Assembly: GCA_017651315.1 (NCBI GenBank)
Contig: JAGCDE010000041.1
Coordinates: 1-47,592 of the forward strand
Origin: Bacteroidaceae bacterium
GTDB taxonomy: Bacteria; Bacteroidota; Bacteroidia; Bacteroidales; Bacteroidaceae
Reading direction: 5' to 3'
DNA length: 47,592 bases
How positions within the stretch are numbered: position 1 is the first letter of the stretch; every line of letters starts with the position of its first letter. The notes beneath the pieces were generated by a model. That model was not told the origin of the DNA. It saw only the letters and a program-made list of their open reading frames with translations, and made no database searches. Shown here piece after piece: positions 7,513 to 15,492 of this stretch. The translations under genes were made by a program, and so were the position numbers.

Positions 7513-9939
7513 ATGAAGAATTATTCCATCCTTATTGCCGCCGGACTGATGCTGGCCGGTTGCACAGGCAAGGTCAAGGGACCCTGCGACATCTATGAGA
7601 AATTTGGAACCGAGTGTGTGGCCGCCCATAGCACCACCCGCAAGCTCTACTCAAAGTATGACGGGCCGCTCTATCAGGTTGTGCGTGACTCTGACGGCAA
7701 GACGCTTGACATAGGTACAGTGGAAGGCGGTTATGCCGATGCTGCCGCACAGGATGCTTTCTTAGAGGGAACTATAGGTTACATAAGCATAATATATGAC
7801 CAGACCGGCCATGGAAATGACCTGATGCAGGCGGCTCCCGGTACGTTCAACGGTCCGGCCAAGGGTGAGTTCAACACACTGCCCATAGCCGATATGGCTC
7901 CTGCCGTGTTGAACGGCCACAAGGTGTATGGCGCATATTTCATGCCCGGCATGGGACTGCGCAACAACAATGCATCGTATCTGGCCATAAACGATGAGCC
8001 GGAGGGTATCTACTACGTTGTGGATGGCAACCATTTTGACAGCGGCTGCTGCTTTGACTACGGAAACTCATCCACCAACGGCCGTGCTGTGGGCCGCGGC
8101 ACTATGGAGACCACATATTTCGGCACTTCCACCAACTGGGGCAGCGGCAACGGTGACGGTCCCTGGATTATGGCCGATATGGAGGCCGGCCTTTTCTCCG
8201 GCTTCAACGCCAAGAAGAACGATGTGCCGTCCATTACGGACTGGAGGTTTGTGTCGGCATACGTAAACGGCGGAGGCGGCAACCGGTGGGACTTGCGCGG
8301 CGGTGACGCCACCAGGCCCGATGTTGTGACATTCTACGAGGGTGAGCGCCCCGTATCGCCCGATCCAAACGAGGGCTATTATCCCATGAGCAAGAAGGGC
8401 GGACTGCTGCTGGCCAACGGCGGCGACAACGGCAACGGATCGGCCGGAACGTTCTTTGAAGGTGCCATGACAGTGGGCTATCCTTCATTGGAGGCAGTCC
8501 AGGCGGTTCAGGCCAACATAGCTGATGCTAAATATTCTGAGCCTACACTAAAGGCTACAAGGCTGCTGACATTCCGCAAGGGAGAGTCGCAGAGCCTGGT
8601 AGTTACATTCCGCAACACAACCGATGCTCCCATCCGGAATCTGGGTATAGGAATAGAGATGGACGGCGGTTGGAAATCAGAAGTGGAGTATTCCGATGCC
8701 AATGAGAAGATTATGCCGGGCGGCACAGCAAGCACCAGGTTCAGGATTACGGGTCCGGATAAAGACTATTATGGTTTTGCCCGTATCACTGCCGATTGGA
8801 ATGACGGCGGTCATGAATCGGCGCAGATCCGGATCCGCAGTGCCGCGGCAGTGAGCATAAATGAGATAAGCCTGGGCGGTGAGCAGTTTATTGAACTGTA
8901 CAACTCACAGGATGAGGCTGTTGACCTGTCAGGTTGGGAACTTGAGATTACCCGTAGCGGATGGGCTCCGGTACGTGCGGCCAGACTGCCGGCAGGTACT
9001 GTAATCAAGCCCAAGGACTATCTGGTGATGTGTCCCAATGCCGATGCTCTCAAGTTTGATGCAGCACCGCTGACCAAGATATTCATTCCGGTGTCAACCG
9101 ATGCCAAGCGCGTCTTCAAGGCCGGTAGCACCAATCTGCCCGTAGCGTCTGTGGCAGGACTTGAGGTAGGGCAGAAGATTGGCATCGACCTGGGCGGCAG
9201 ATATGAGGAGGTCACTCTGACCAAGGTGGGGACTCCCGGTACATTGACCACTCTTGTCGGTCCCGCCAAGGCCGGCGACAAGACCCTGAATCTTGAGGTT
9301 ACTGCCAATCTGAGCGAGGGTATGGAGATAACCATCAGCACCGGACAGCGCAAGGAGGTACGTAAGATTACTAAGGTAATAAAGGTGTCTGAGGCTCCGC
9401 AGCCCAGACGTTTCGGCCAGCAGGGCCAGCCCCATGAGCCGGGCGTGGTTGAGATAGACCGTCCGCTCACCATGGACCAGATTGCAAGTGTGGATGTGTG
9501 GGCTCCGGGTACGGGAATTGAATTCACTCCCGCCCTCAGGTACGACCATATAAGCGGTGACGCCATATCGGCTCCGGCTGCTCCGTTGGCTCAGGACGGC
9601 AGCTACAGCTACACATATTCAACCCGTGCAGGAGCAATAGCACTATATCACGGAAATGTTCCGGTGGATGCTGTAATCTACGGCTCCAAGCAGAGCAACT
9701 CCAGTGCCAACGGCACAATCTGCCGCCCGGACCTGGCAGTCCTGGAGGGAGAGCAGACCCAGGGAGGCTGTCTGGCCGAGGTCCCGCAGATACGTATGCC
9801 GCGCGGAATGAACCAGGGTCAGGCGTCGGCCCCATCATACTCGCTTGTAAGGCTGCCCGATGGCAATGACCGCGATGCCCTGTGCGAGATTCAATATACC
9901 AGGGATTCTACGCCCGGCGCTCAAAATACGTTACACTGA
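7513..9939 (+). CDS. GH54 alpha-L-arabinofuranosidase lipoprotein with NPCBM-like and lamin-tail domains
   Basis: An 808-residue lipoprotein (lipobox LAGC, Cys17). Residues 24-341 are a GH54 catalytic domain, strongly like fungal AbfB: PCDIYEKFGTECVAAHSTTR, YDQTGHGN, the vicinal cysteines in SGCCFDYGN (Cys179-Cys180), the probable nucleophile Glu224 in ADMEAGLFSG and the acid/base Asp305 in ANGGDNGNG. The CBM42 arabinose-binding domain of fungal enzymes is absent. Instead come an NPCBM-associated/NEW3-like Ig domain (about 350-440), a lamin-tail domain (about 447-510, INEISLGGEQFIELYNSQDEAVDLSGWEL) and a long C-terminal region with further beta-rich sequence. The predicted role is removal of arabinofuranosyl side chains from arabinoxylan or arabinan at the cell surface. 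Confidence 0.92.
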   Translation: MKNYSILIAAGLMLAGCTGKVKGPCDIYEKFGTECVAAHSTTRKLYSKYDGPLYQVVRDSDGKTLDIGTVEGGYADAAAQDAFLEGTIGYISIIYDQTGHGNDLMQAAPGTFNGPAKGEFNTLPIADMAPAVLNGHKVYGAYFMPGMGLRNNNASYLAINDEPEGIYYVVDGNHFDSGCCFDYGNSSTNGRAVGRGTMETTYFGTSTNWGSGNGDGPWIMADMEAGLFSGFNAKKNDVPSITDWRFVSAYVNGGGGNRWDLRGGDATRPDVVTFYEGERPVSPDPNEGYYPMSKKGGLLLANGGDNGNGSAGTFFEGAMTVGYPSLEAVQAVQANIADAKYSEPTLKATRLLTFRKGESQSLVVTFRNTTDAPIRNLGIGIEMDGGWKSEVEYSDANEKIMPGGTASTRFRITGPDKDYYGFARITADWNDGGHESAQIRIRSAAAVSINEISLGGEQFIELYNSQDEAVDLSGWELEITRSGWAPVRAARLPAGTVIKPKDYLVMCPNADALKFDAAPLTKIFIPVSTDAKRVFKAGSTNLPVASVAGLEVGQKIGIDLGGRYEEVTLTKVGTPGTLTTLVGPAKAGDKTLNLEVTANLSEGMEITISTGQRKEVRKITKVIKVSEAPQPRRFGQQGQPHEPGVVEIDRPLTMDQIASVDVWAPGTGIEFTPALRYDHISGDAISAPAAPLAQDGSYSYTYSTRAGAIALYHGNVPVDAVIYGSKQSNSSANGTICRPDLAVLEGEQTQGGCLAEVPQIRMPRGMNQGQASAPSYSLVRLPDGNDRDALCEIQYTRDSTPGAQNTLH

Positions 9940-9961
9940 ATAGAACAAATCCGGACATATC

Positions 9962-10010
9962 AGAATCTGTTTTGATTTGTTTCCTCATGGAACAAATCAA
10001 AACAGATTCT
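9962..10010. repeat. 20-bp perfect inverted repeat with 9-bp loop (minimal MITE copy or terminator)
   Basis: AGAATCTGTTTTGATTTGTT (9962-9981) and its exact inverse (9991-10010) flank the loop tcctcatgg. The same 20-bp arms occur at 26626-26645 and 26770-26789 around a 124-bp interior, and both copies share tcatgga before the right arm. This looks like an internally deleted copy of the same element. Lying between convergent genes (GH54 and SDR), the hairpin could also end transcription from both sides. Confidence 0.75.
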
Positions 10011-10034
10011 ATGAATGAGGGGACTATACCGGCT

Positions 10035-10859
10035 TTATTTTGAAAGTATTGCCCTTACAATAGAGTCCCACCAACGGGATGGGAGGATGGCGCGCAGTGT
10101 GAGGATGGTGCAGGCTCCGAGCCCGGGACGGTAGCGCAGACGAGGCCGGTGTGCGTTCACGGCTCTTACTATTGATGCCGATACCCGCTCTGGTCCGGAG
10201 AGCAGTTTCGAGTTGTAGGCCCAACGGAAGATCTTGGCCGTTTTGAACCCGCGTTCCTGATATGCGGTAGCTGTGGATGCTTTCTCGAGATTGTCGGCGG
10301 CAATGATACCCCAAGGGGTCCTGATACCGCTGGGTTCGATTATGCTTACCCTGATTCCGAATTCACGGACCTCCATACGAAGCGCGTCGCTGAAGGCTTC
10401 GACCGAGAACTTGGATACATTGTACCATCCGCCGAACAGGATGACAGCTTTTCCGGCTATGGATGAAGTGTTGATGATGTGTCCGCTATGCTGGGCGCGC
10501 ATGTGTGGCAGAACGAGCTGCGTGAGTCTGGCCAGACCGAAAAGGTTGACCTCAAGCTGACGGCGGGCTTCCTCAAGAGGAACAGTCTCAATGGCTCCCA
10601 GGTAACCGTATCCTGCATTGTTGACCAGAATGTCAATCCGCCCTTCCGAACCAATTATGCTCTCTACAGTACTGACCATGGATGATTCATCGGTCACATC
10701 CATGCGTACGGGGATTACACCGTGTTCCCTGAGCGGCTCCATAAGTTCCACCCTGCGGGCGGCACCATAAACCCTGTGACCTTGTTGAGACAGCTTGCCG
10801 GCGGTGTCAAAGCCTATTCCGCTGCTGGCTCCGGTAATCAGTATGACTTTCTTTTCCAT
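10035..10859 (-). CDS. Short-chain dehydrogenase/reductase (SDR)
   Basis: A 274-residue classical SDR from the ATG at 10857-10859 (MEKKVILITGASSGIG). A longer open frame extends upstream, but that part has no SDR homology and overlaps the next gene. Features: Rossmann motif TGASSGIG (residues 9-16), NNAG in DILVNNAGYGYLG, the catalytic Ser in NTSSIAGK and YxxxK as YNVSK. The C-terminal third with RVSIIEPSGIRTPWG and a basic tail is typical of the retinol-dehydrogenase-like SDRs seen widely in Bacteroidota. It probably uses NADP(H); substrate is unknown. It lies 62 bp downstream of the TSCPD gene on the same strand. A lone AACAGATTCT at 10892-10901 upstream matches one end of the local inverted-repeat family. 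Confidence 0.9.
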   Translation of the reverse strand: MEKKVILITGASSGIGFDTAGKLSQQGHRVYGAARRVELMEPLREHGVIPVRMDVTDESSMVSTVESIIGSEGRIDILVNNAGYGYLGAIETVPLEEARRQLEVNLFGLARLTQLVLPHMRAQHSGHIINTSSIAGKAVILFGGWYNVSKFSVEAFSDALRMEVREFGIRVSIIEPSGIRTPWGIIAADNLEKASTATAYQERGFKTAKIFRWAYNSKLLSGPERVSASIVRAVNAHRPRLRYRPGLGACTILTLRAILPSRWWDSIVRAILSK

Positions 10860-10921
10860 TATATTCCCCGGGTCTGAAAAAAACACTTCATAACAGATTC
10901 TAATAATATCTCTGCCATAGT

Positions 10922-11173
10922 TTATCCTCTCAGCTGCTCCAGCGCGCGGCAGAGCTGGTCTGGGCAGGAGGTGCGCTTGCTGCCGCATCGTATTCCGTTC
11001 AGTCTCTCTATTACCTGGTCTATCTTCTGGCCTGTGACCAGGCGGCATATTCCCTGCAGGTTGCCGTCGCAGCCGCCTAAGAATGCTACGCTCTGTATTA
11101 CGTCATCATCCGATGCCGTGATGTCTATCAGCATTGAGCAGGTTCCTTCTGTCTGATACTGTATGTGTTTCAT
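10922..11173 (-). CDS. TIGR03905-family TSCPD domain protein
   Basis: An 83-residue protein that is essentially one TSCPD domain: YQTEGTCSMLIDITASDDDVIQSVAFLGGCDGNLQGICRLVTGQ at the front and the name-giving KRTSCPDQLCRAL at the end. The conserved cysteines (about 12, 35, 43, 63, 70 and 75) may bind metal. The domain also occurs at the C-terminus of some ribonucleotide reductases, but this stand-alone family has no established function. It lies between the prolyl oligopeptidase gene (82 bp upstream) and the SDR gene. Confidence 0.9.
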   Translation of the reverse strand: MKHIQYQTEGTCSMLIDITASDDDVIQSVAFLGGCDGNLQGICRLVTGQKIDQVIERLNGIRCGSKRTSCPDQLCRALEQLRG

Positions 11174-11255
11174 ATTGACTGCAAATTTATATTAAAAACT
11201 GGTAGGAGCCTGTCCGGCCCGTATGAAGAGAGATGAGAGATGATTGCTAACCTTG

Positions 11256-13367
11256 TTAATAATACTTCATTCCGGTGTTGTGCATAATGAAGGCATAGAT
11301 ATCGGCCTGCTCCTCGAGAACCTTTTCCAGAGGCTTGCCTCCGCCGTGACCGGCTTTGGAGTCGATGCGTATCAGCTGCGGGTTGGGGCCGGAGTTGCAC
11401 TTCTGCAGTGTGGCCGCGAACTTGAACGAGTGGGCCGGAACCACGCGGTCATCATGGTCGGCTGTAGTGACAAGTGTGGCAGGGTATGATGTGCCGGGCT
11501 TGAGGTTATGTAGCGGGGAGTAGCCGTACAGGTACCGGAACATCTCTTCCGAGTCCTCGGATGTGCCGTAGTCCGGTGCCCAGTTCCAGCCTATGGTGAA
11601 CTTGTGGTAGCGCAGCATGTCCATTACGCCCACTTCCGGTATGGCCACTGCAAACAGGTCCGGACGCTGTGTCATGCAGGCTCCCACCAGAAGACCGCCG
11701 TTGGAGCCGCCCACGATGGCAAGCTTGCCGCTTGATGTGTAACCCTGGGCTATGAGCCATTCGGCTGCGGATATAAAGTCATCGAACACATTCTGTTTCT
11801 GCATCTTGGTGCCGGCCAGATGCCAGGCCTCGCCGTACTCGCCGCCACCGCGCAGGTTAACCTGGGCATAGATGCCGCCAGCCTCAAGATACGGAATGCG
11901 GCTGGATGAGAACGAAGGGGACAGCGATATGTTGAATCCGCCGTAGCCGTACAGATAGACCGGATTGCTGCCGTCAAGCTTTATACCCTTCCTGTAGGTC
12001 AGGAACATGGGAATCTTTGTGCCGTCCTTGGAGTTGAAGAATACCTGCTTAGTCTCATAGTCCGAAAGGTCGAAGTTGGTCTTGGGCTGTTTATAGACTT
12101 CGCTGTTTCCGGTTTCAATGTTCCAGAAATAGATGGTTCCGGGAGTGGTGAAGCTGGAGTATGAGTAGTAGCACCAGGGTTCATGTATCTTTGATGAGAA
12201 ACTGGCGCTGCCTACACCGGGCAGATGGAGCTCCTCAACCTTGCGGCCGTCATTCCTGTCATACAGGTATGCATGCGTAGATGCATCCTTGGAGTAAAGC
12301 GCTATAATGAAACCGTCGGTAATGAAATTGACGTCGTCCAGAACGCTCTCTGCTTCCGGGATAAGGTCCTTCCATACGGTGGGATTATTAATGTCGGTTA
12401 CTACCAGTTTGTTCAGGGGGGCATCGACATTGGTGTACAGGTATATCTTCTCGCCATCGGTCTCTACCTGATAGCAGGTGTTCTTCATATCCCTGGTTAT
12501 CTGGACGAACTGTTTGTTCTTTGCCTCGGGGCGCAGGTCCATCACATACAGGTTGTTGCCTATGTCGGCTCCGTCCTCGTAGAGGAACAGCATGGTCTCC
12601 TCTTCGTTGACCGATGCCTGATAGAAACGCAGGGGCTCTTTCTCGTTCTGGTAGAACAGCTTGTCCTCGGACTGCGGTGTGCCGACTTTGTGATAGTATA
12701 TCTTGTGGCCTTCGTTCTTGCCGCTGTAGGCGTGCTCGTCGGTGGGCTTATCGTACGCGCTGTAGTAGAATCCGTCCTTATACCAGGCGGCATCGGTGAA
12801 CTTGGCCCATTCTATGTGGTCATTGAGCAGTTTGTGGTTGGCTACGTCCATGAGGTATATCTCCTCCCAGTCACTGCCGCTGCGGGATATGGTGTAGGCC
12901 ATATATCTGCCGTCGTGTGAGAAATAGGTGCCTTTAAGTGCCACTGTGCCGTCCTCGCTCAGGGTGTTGGGGTCCAGGAATACATGCGGTTCCGCAGTGG
13001 GGGAGTCCATCTCATACAGTACGCTCTGGTTCTGCAGGCCGTCATTGCGGAAATAGTACCACTTGCCGTTATTCTTGCGCGCAGGCAGGCCCACCTTCTC
13101 ATAGTTGGCCACCTCCTTAAGCCGCTCTATGAGTTTCTTGCGTTCCGGCAGCTTGTTGAGGTAATGGTCTGTCACCTTGTTCTGGGCTATGACCCATTGT
13201 GCGGTTTCGTCCGATGCATCGTCCTCAAGCCAGCGGTACGGGTCGGGCACCTCTGTGCCGAAATAGTTGTCAACTGTGTTGTCTTGGCGCGTCACCGGAG
13301 CCTTGGGCGTGCAGGCGTCAAATGCCATTGATGCCATAATGATTGCGGGTAAAAGTATTCTTTTCAT
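11256..13367 (-). CDS. Prolyl oligopeptidase (peptidase family S9A), lipoprotein-like
   Basis: A 703-residue S9A peptidase from the ATG at 13365-13367. An upstream GTG at 13373 is in frame but falls inside the -7 box. The start MKRILLPAIIMASMAFDAC resembles a lipoprotein signal with a weak lipobox (Cys19). The N-terminal catalytic-lid part begins DPYRWLEDD, followed by a seven-bladed propeller (about 70-430). The alpha/beta hydrolase domain carries Ser555 in GGSNGG, Asp639 in TTADHDDRVVP and His674 in AGHGGGKP. These enzymes cleave after proline in short peptides; a periplasmic or surface location is predicted. The minus-strand -7 box TAACTTTG (13380-13373) leaves almost no leader, so the mRNA is probably leaderless. 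Confidence 0.93.
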   Translation of the reverse strand: MKRILLPAIIMASMAFDACTPKAPVTRQDNTVDNYFGTEVPDPYRWLEDDASDETAQWVIAQNKVTDHYLNKLPERKKLIERLKEVANYEKVGLPARKNNGKWYYFRNDGLQNQSVLYEMDSPTAEPHVFLDPNTLSEDGTVALKGTYFSHDGRYMAYTISRSGSDWEEIYLMDVANHKLLNDHIEWAKFTDAAWYKDGFYYSAYDKPTDEHAYSGKNEGHKIYYHKVGTPQSEDKLFYQNEKEPLRFYQASVNEEETMLFLYEDGADIGNNLYVMDLRPEAKNKQFVQITRDMKNTCYQVETDGEKIYLYTNVDAPLNKLVVTDINNPTVWKDLIPEAESVLDDVNFITDGFIIALYSKDASTHAYLYDRNDGRKVEELHLPGVGSASFSSKIHEPWCYYSYSSFTTPGTIYFWNIETGNSEVYKQPKTNFDLSDYETKQVFFNSKDGTKIPMFLTYRKGIKLDGSNPVYLYGYGGFNISLSPSFSSSRIPYLEAGGIYAQVNLRGGGEYGEAWHLAGTKMQKQNVFDDFISAAEWLIAQGYTSSGKLAIVGGSNGGLLVGACMTQRPDLFAVAIPEVGVMDMLRYHKFTIGWNWAPDYGTSEDSEEMFRYLYGYSPLHNLKPGTSYPATLVTTADHDDRVVPAHSFKFAATLQKCNSGPNPQLIRIDSKAGHGGGKPLEKVLEEQADIYAFIMHNTGMKYY

Positions 13368-13372
13368 GTGCA

Positions 13373-13442
13373 CAAAGTTAGTTACAAACCGTGAAAGTAT
13401 GTGCTTTTGGAGCAGCGTTAATTCTTTTTTTGAATAGCTTTG
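13373..13442. promoter_or_regulatory. Back-to-back promoters of the S9A peptidase and proX genes
   Basis: A minus-strand -7 box TAACTTTG (13380-13373) lies 5 bp before the peptidase ATG at 13367. A plus-strand box TAGCTTTG (13435-13442) lies 8 bp before the ProX ATG at 13451. Both gaps are so short that transcription should begin within a few bases of the start codons. Confidence 0.55.
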
Positions 13443-13450
13443 CAGTTGTT

Positions 13451-14038
13451 ATGACAAAGACTGAATTTGTTTTAAGTTGGTTAGAGGAGCACGGGATAGA
13501 GTATCAGGTGCACTATCATCCGCCTTTGCCGACAATTGAGGAGGCTCTTGCCTATTGGAAGAACATTGACTCCACACATTGCAAGAACCTCTTTTTCCGA
13601 AACCATAAGGGTAACCGCCACTATATGGCCAGTTTTGAATGCCACAAGAACCTGGACATTCACGGGCTTGAGCACATTGTGCGTCAGGGAAAACTCAGTT
13701 TTGCCAGCCCCGAGCGCATGGACCGGTGCTTAGGCGTTGCGCCGGGTTCGGTGTGCGCGTATGGCCTCATAAACGATATGAATCTGGCGGAGCATCCTGC
13801 AGTCAAGGCTCCCGACGGAACACGTGATTTCGGTTGGGTCAGGGAAGGGGTGAACCCCAGGGAACTGTTCGACAACGGTCACCGCGTGAAATATTTTCTG
13901 GACGCAGAGCTGCGTACGGCAGAACGTATATCGTTCCATCCCTGCGAGAATACCGCCAGCGTGGTGGTATCGAACGCCGGTTTCCTCCGTTTCCTGGAGC
14001 TCTGGGGCGGTGAAGTGGAATGGATCGATGTGGATTAG
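13451..14038 (+). CDS. proX: Prolyl-tRNA deacylase ProX (YbaK/EbsC-like)
   Basis: A 195-residue cytoplasmic protein starting MTKTEFVLSWLEEHGIEYQVHYHPP. An in-frame start at 13391 exists, but it lies upstream of the -7 box TAGCTTTG (13435-13442), so 13451 is preferred. The YbaK/aa-tRNA editing fold is shown by CKNLFFRNHKGNRHYMASFECHK, GKLSFASPERMDRCLGVAPGSVCAYGLIND and the C-terminal ENTASVVVSNAGFLRFL. The family hydrolyses Ala-tRNA(Pro) made in error by prolyl-tRNA synthetase. It is convergent with the GH10 gene, with a bidirectional terminator between them. Confidence 0.88.
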   Translation: MTKTEFVLSWLEEHGIEYQVHYHPPLPTIEEALAYWKNIDSTHCKNLFFRNHKGNRHYMASFECHKNLDIHGLEHIVRQGKLSFASPERMDRCLGVAPGSVCAYGLINDMNLAEHPAVKAPDGTRDFGWVREGVNPRELFDNGHRVKYFLDAELRTAERISFHPCENTASVVVSNAGFLRFLELWGGEVEWIDVD

Positions 14039-14088
14039 TGAAAGCAAAGCAAAAAAACACATAAAAGGCTCTCATAGTTTATTTGCAG

Positions 14089-14127
14089 AATAAAGGGTGG
14101 ACCGTACCGGACGGACCACCCTTTATT
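14089..14127. terminator. Bidirectional intrinsic terminator between proX and the GH10 gene
   Basis: AATAAAGGGTGG (14089-14100) pairs perfectly with CCACCCTTTATT (14116-14127) around a 15-base loop. The arms end in A/T-rich sequence on both sides, which suits a terminator read from both converging genes. Confidence 0.75.
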
Positions 14128-14145
14128 GTGAATGCGGTTTTTGTT

Positions 14146-15462
14146 TCAGTCTTTGCTGCGCCAGAGGTCGCGGACTGCAAAGTAGGCCTTCTTGGCCTTG
14201 TATTCGCCGTCAAAGAGGAACGGGGCGTTCTGGCGGCTGCGGGAGTTGAGCCATGAGTAGTTGTCGGCCAGACCCCAGAAGGTGATGGTGTGGATGCTCT
14301 TCTTGTGCTTCTTGACGATGGCGAAGAACTTCTTGTAGGCCTCGGTCACGAGTGAATCCTGGCGGGCTTTCTGCTCCTCGGTGAGTTCGGGCATATCCAT
14401 ACCTCCGTTACCGGAATAGCCGCCGAAGTTTGCCATCTGGTCCTGCTGGCCCTGTCCCTGTGGACGCTGACCCTGCTGCCCTTGTGGACGCTGCCCCTGC
14501 TGTCCCTGTCCGGCTTGTCCCTGCGGGCGCTGGCCTTGCTGTCCAGCCTGTGCGCCGGGCTGTCCCTGTGGACGCTGCCCCTGCTGTGCGCCAGCCTGTC
14601 CCTGTGGGCGCTGACCTTGCCCCTGCTGCTGTCCCTGTGCCTGCTGCCTGCGACGGTCGGGACCGCCACCTGCTATGTCAAGCTCAGTGAACTGGATGAG
14701 CACGCCTAACTCTTCGAAACGGGTGAGTGACTCATCGACAGTATTATAGTCCATGTTCACGTTGTAGTGTCCCTGCATACCGATTCCGTGGATTGGGATT
14801 CCGCGGTCCAGCATACCCTTAACGAGCTGGTAACATTTCTCGCGCTTGGCGGGGTTGTTCAGGCCATAGTCGTTGTAGAAGAGGAGAGCATCGGGATCGG
14901 CCTGGTGTGCATATACGAATGCGGAGTCAATGAAATGCTCGCCTGCTGCACGGAGCCACTGTGAATTGCGGAGGAACCCGCGGCCGTCATCGATAGCCTC
15001 GTTCACCACGTCATAGCAATAGACTTTGCCCTTGTAGTGGTTCATCACTGCAAAGATATGCTCCTTCATGCGCTTGAACACCTGTGTGGAGTCCTCGGTG
15101 AGCCATTCGGGACACTGTGAGTGCCAGATAAGGCAGTGACCGCGCATCACGGCTCCCTCGTTGCCGAGAACGAAATCAACCACGCGGTCCGGAGTATCGA
15201 AAGTGAGGACTCCCTGAGTGCGCTCTGTCATGATGGGTTTCATGCTGTTCTCGCATGTGGCACTGTTGAAGTGGCGGCTGAACAGCTTCATGTTCTGCTC
15301 GCTACGGAGAGTGTTGCCGTCAATGGCCGCACCTACCTTGATAGGAGCCAGGATGTCCTTGAGTGGCTCCACTAAGAAAGCGTCATTGCCTTCATACTGT
15401 GGCTTGCAGGAAATGGCGAGTGTCATTGCAGCTGCTGCCAGAATCATTCTTTTGGTTTTCAT
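14146..15462 (-). CDS. GH10 endo-1,4-beta-xylanase lipoprotein with a Gln/Gly/Pro-rich insert
   Basis: A 438-residue lipoprotein (Cys19 in LAISC). The GH10 barrel shows GAAIDGNTLRSEQN, FNSATCENSMKP, GHCLIWHSQCPEWL, the acid/base Glu155 in DVVNEAIDD and the nucleophile Glu260 in IQFTELDIA. The last strands follow only after residue 360: KSIHTITFWGLADNYSWLN. Between them residues 270-342 (bases 14437-14655) are a low-complexity insert built from QGQRPQGQ-like units. The insert sits in the loop directly after the nucleophile strand. GH10 enzymes cut the xylan backbone. The gene follows a DUF3298 lipoprotein gene after 30 bp, so the two may form an operon. Confidence 0.93.
   Translation of the reverse strand: MKTKRMILAAAAMTLAISCKPQYEGNDAFLVEPLKDILAPIKVGAAIDGNTLRSEQNMKLFSRHFNSATCENSMKPIMTERTQGVLTFDTPDRVVDFVLGNEGAVMRGHCLIWHSQCPEWLTEDSTQVFKRMKEHIFAVMNHYKGKVYCYDVVNEAIDDGRGFLRNSQWLRAAGEHFIDSAFVYAHQADPDALLFYNDYGLNNPAKREKCYQLVKGMLDRGIPIHGIGMQGHYNVNMDYNTVDESLTRFEELGVLIQFTELDIAGGGPDRRRQQAQGQQQGQGQRPQGQAGAQQGQRPQGQPGAQAGQQGQRPQGQAGQGQQGQRPQGQQGQRPQGQGQQDQMANFGGYSGNGGMDMPELTEEQKARQDSLVTEAYKKFFAIVKKHKKSIHTITFWGLADNYSWLNSRSRQNAPFLFDGEYKAKKAYFAVRDLWRSKD
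14437..14655 (-). repeat. In-frame low-complexity repeat inside the xylanase gene
   Basis: About 219 bp of imperfect repeats coding for QGQRPQGQ, AGQ and QQGQ units. The repeat unit is a multiple of three and the reading frame stays open, so it is coding repeat, not a CRISPR or intergenic satellite. Such repeats change length easily by slippage. Confidence 0.85.
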
Positions 15463-15492
15463 AATAGTTTGGTTATAATGATTAGGGTTATG

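Noticed and set aside
9962-10010. Simple intrinsic terminator only
   Set aside because: It may terminate transcription, but the identical 20-bp arms bounding a 164-bp unit at 26626-26789 show it belongs to a dispersed repeat family.
10860-11048. N-terminal extension of the SDR frame (63 codons)
   Set aside because: It overlaps the TSCPD gene, has no SDR homology, and the Rossmann motif begins right after the ATG at 10859.
12225-12920. 231-codon open frame on the plus strand opposite the S9A peptidase gene
   Set aside because: Antisense shadow of a well-defined peptidase with valine-rich, domain-free product and no promoter.
14437-14655. Regular repeats resembling a tandem or CRISPR-like array
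   Set aside because: The units are multiples of three, vary in length, have no unique spacers and lie inside the open GH10 frame; they code for Gln/Gly/Pro-rich protein.
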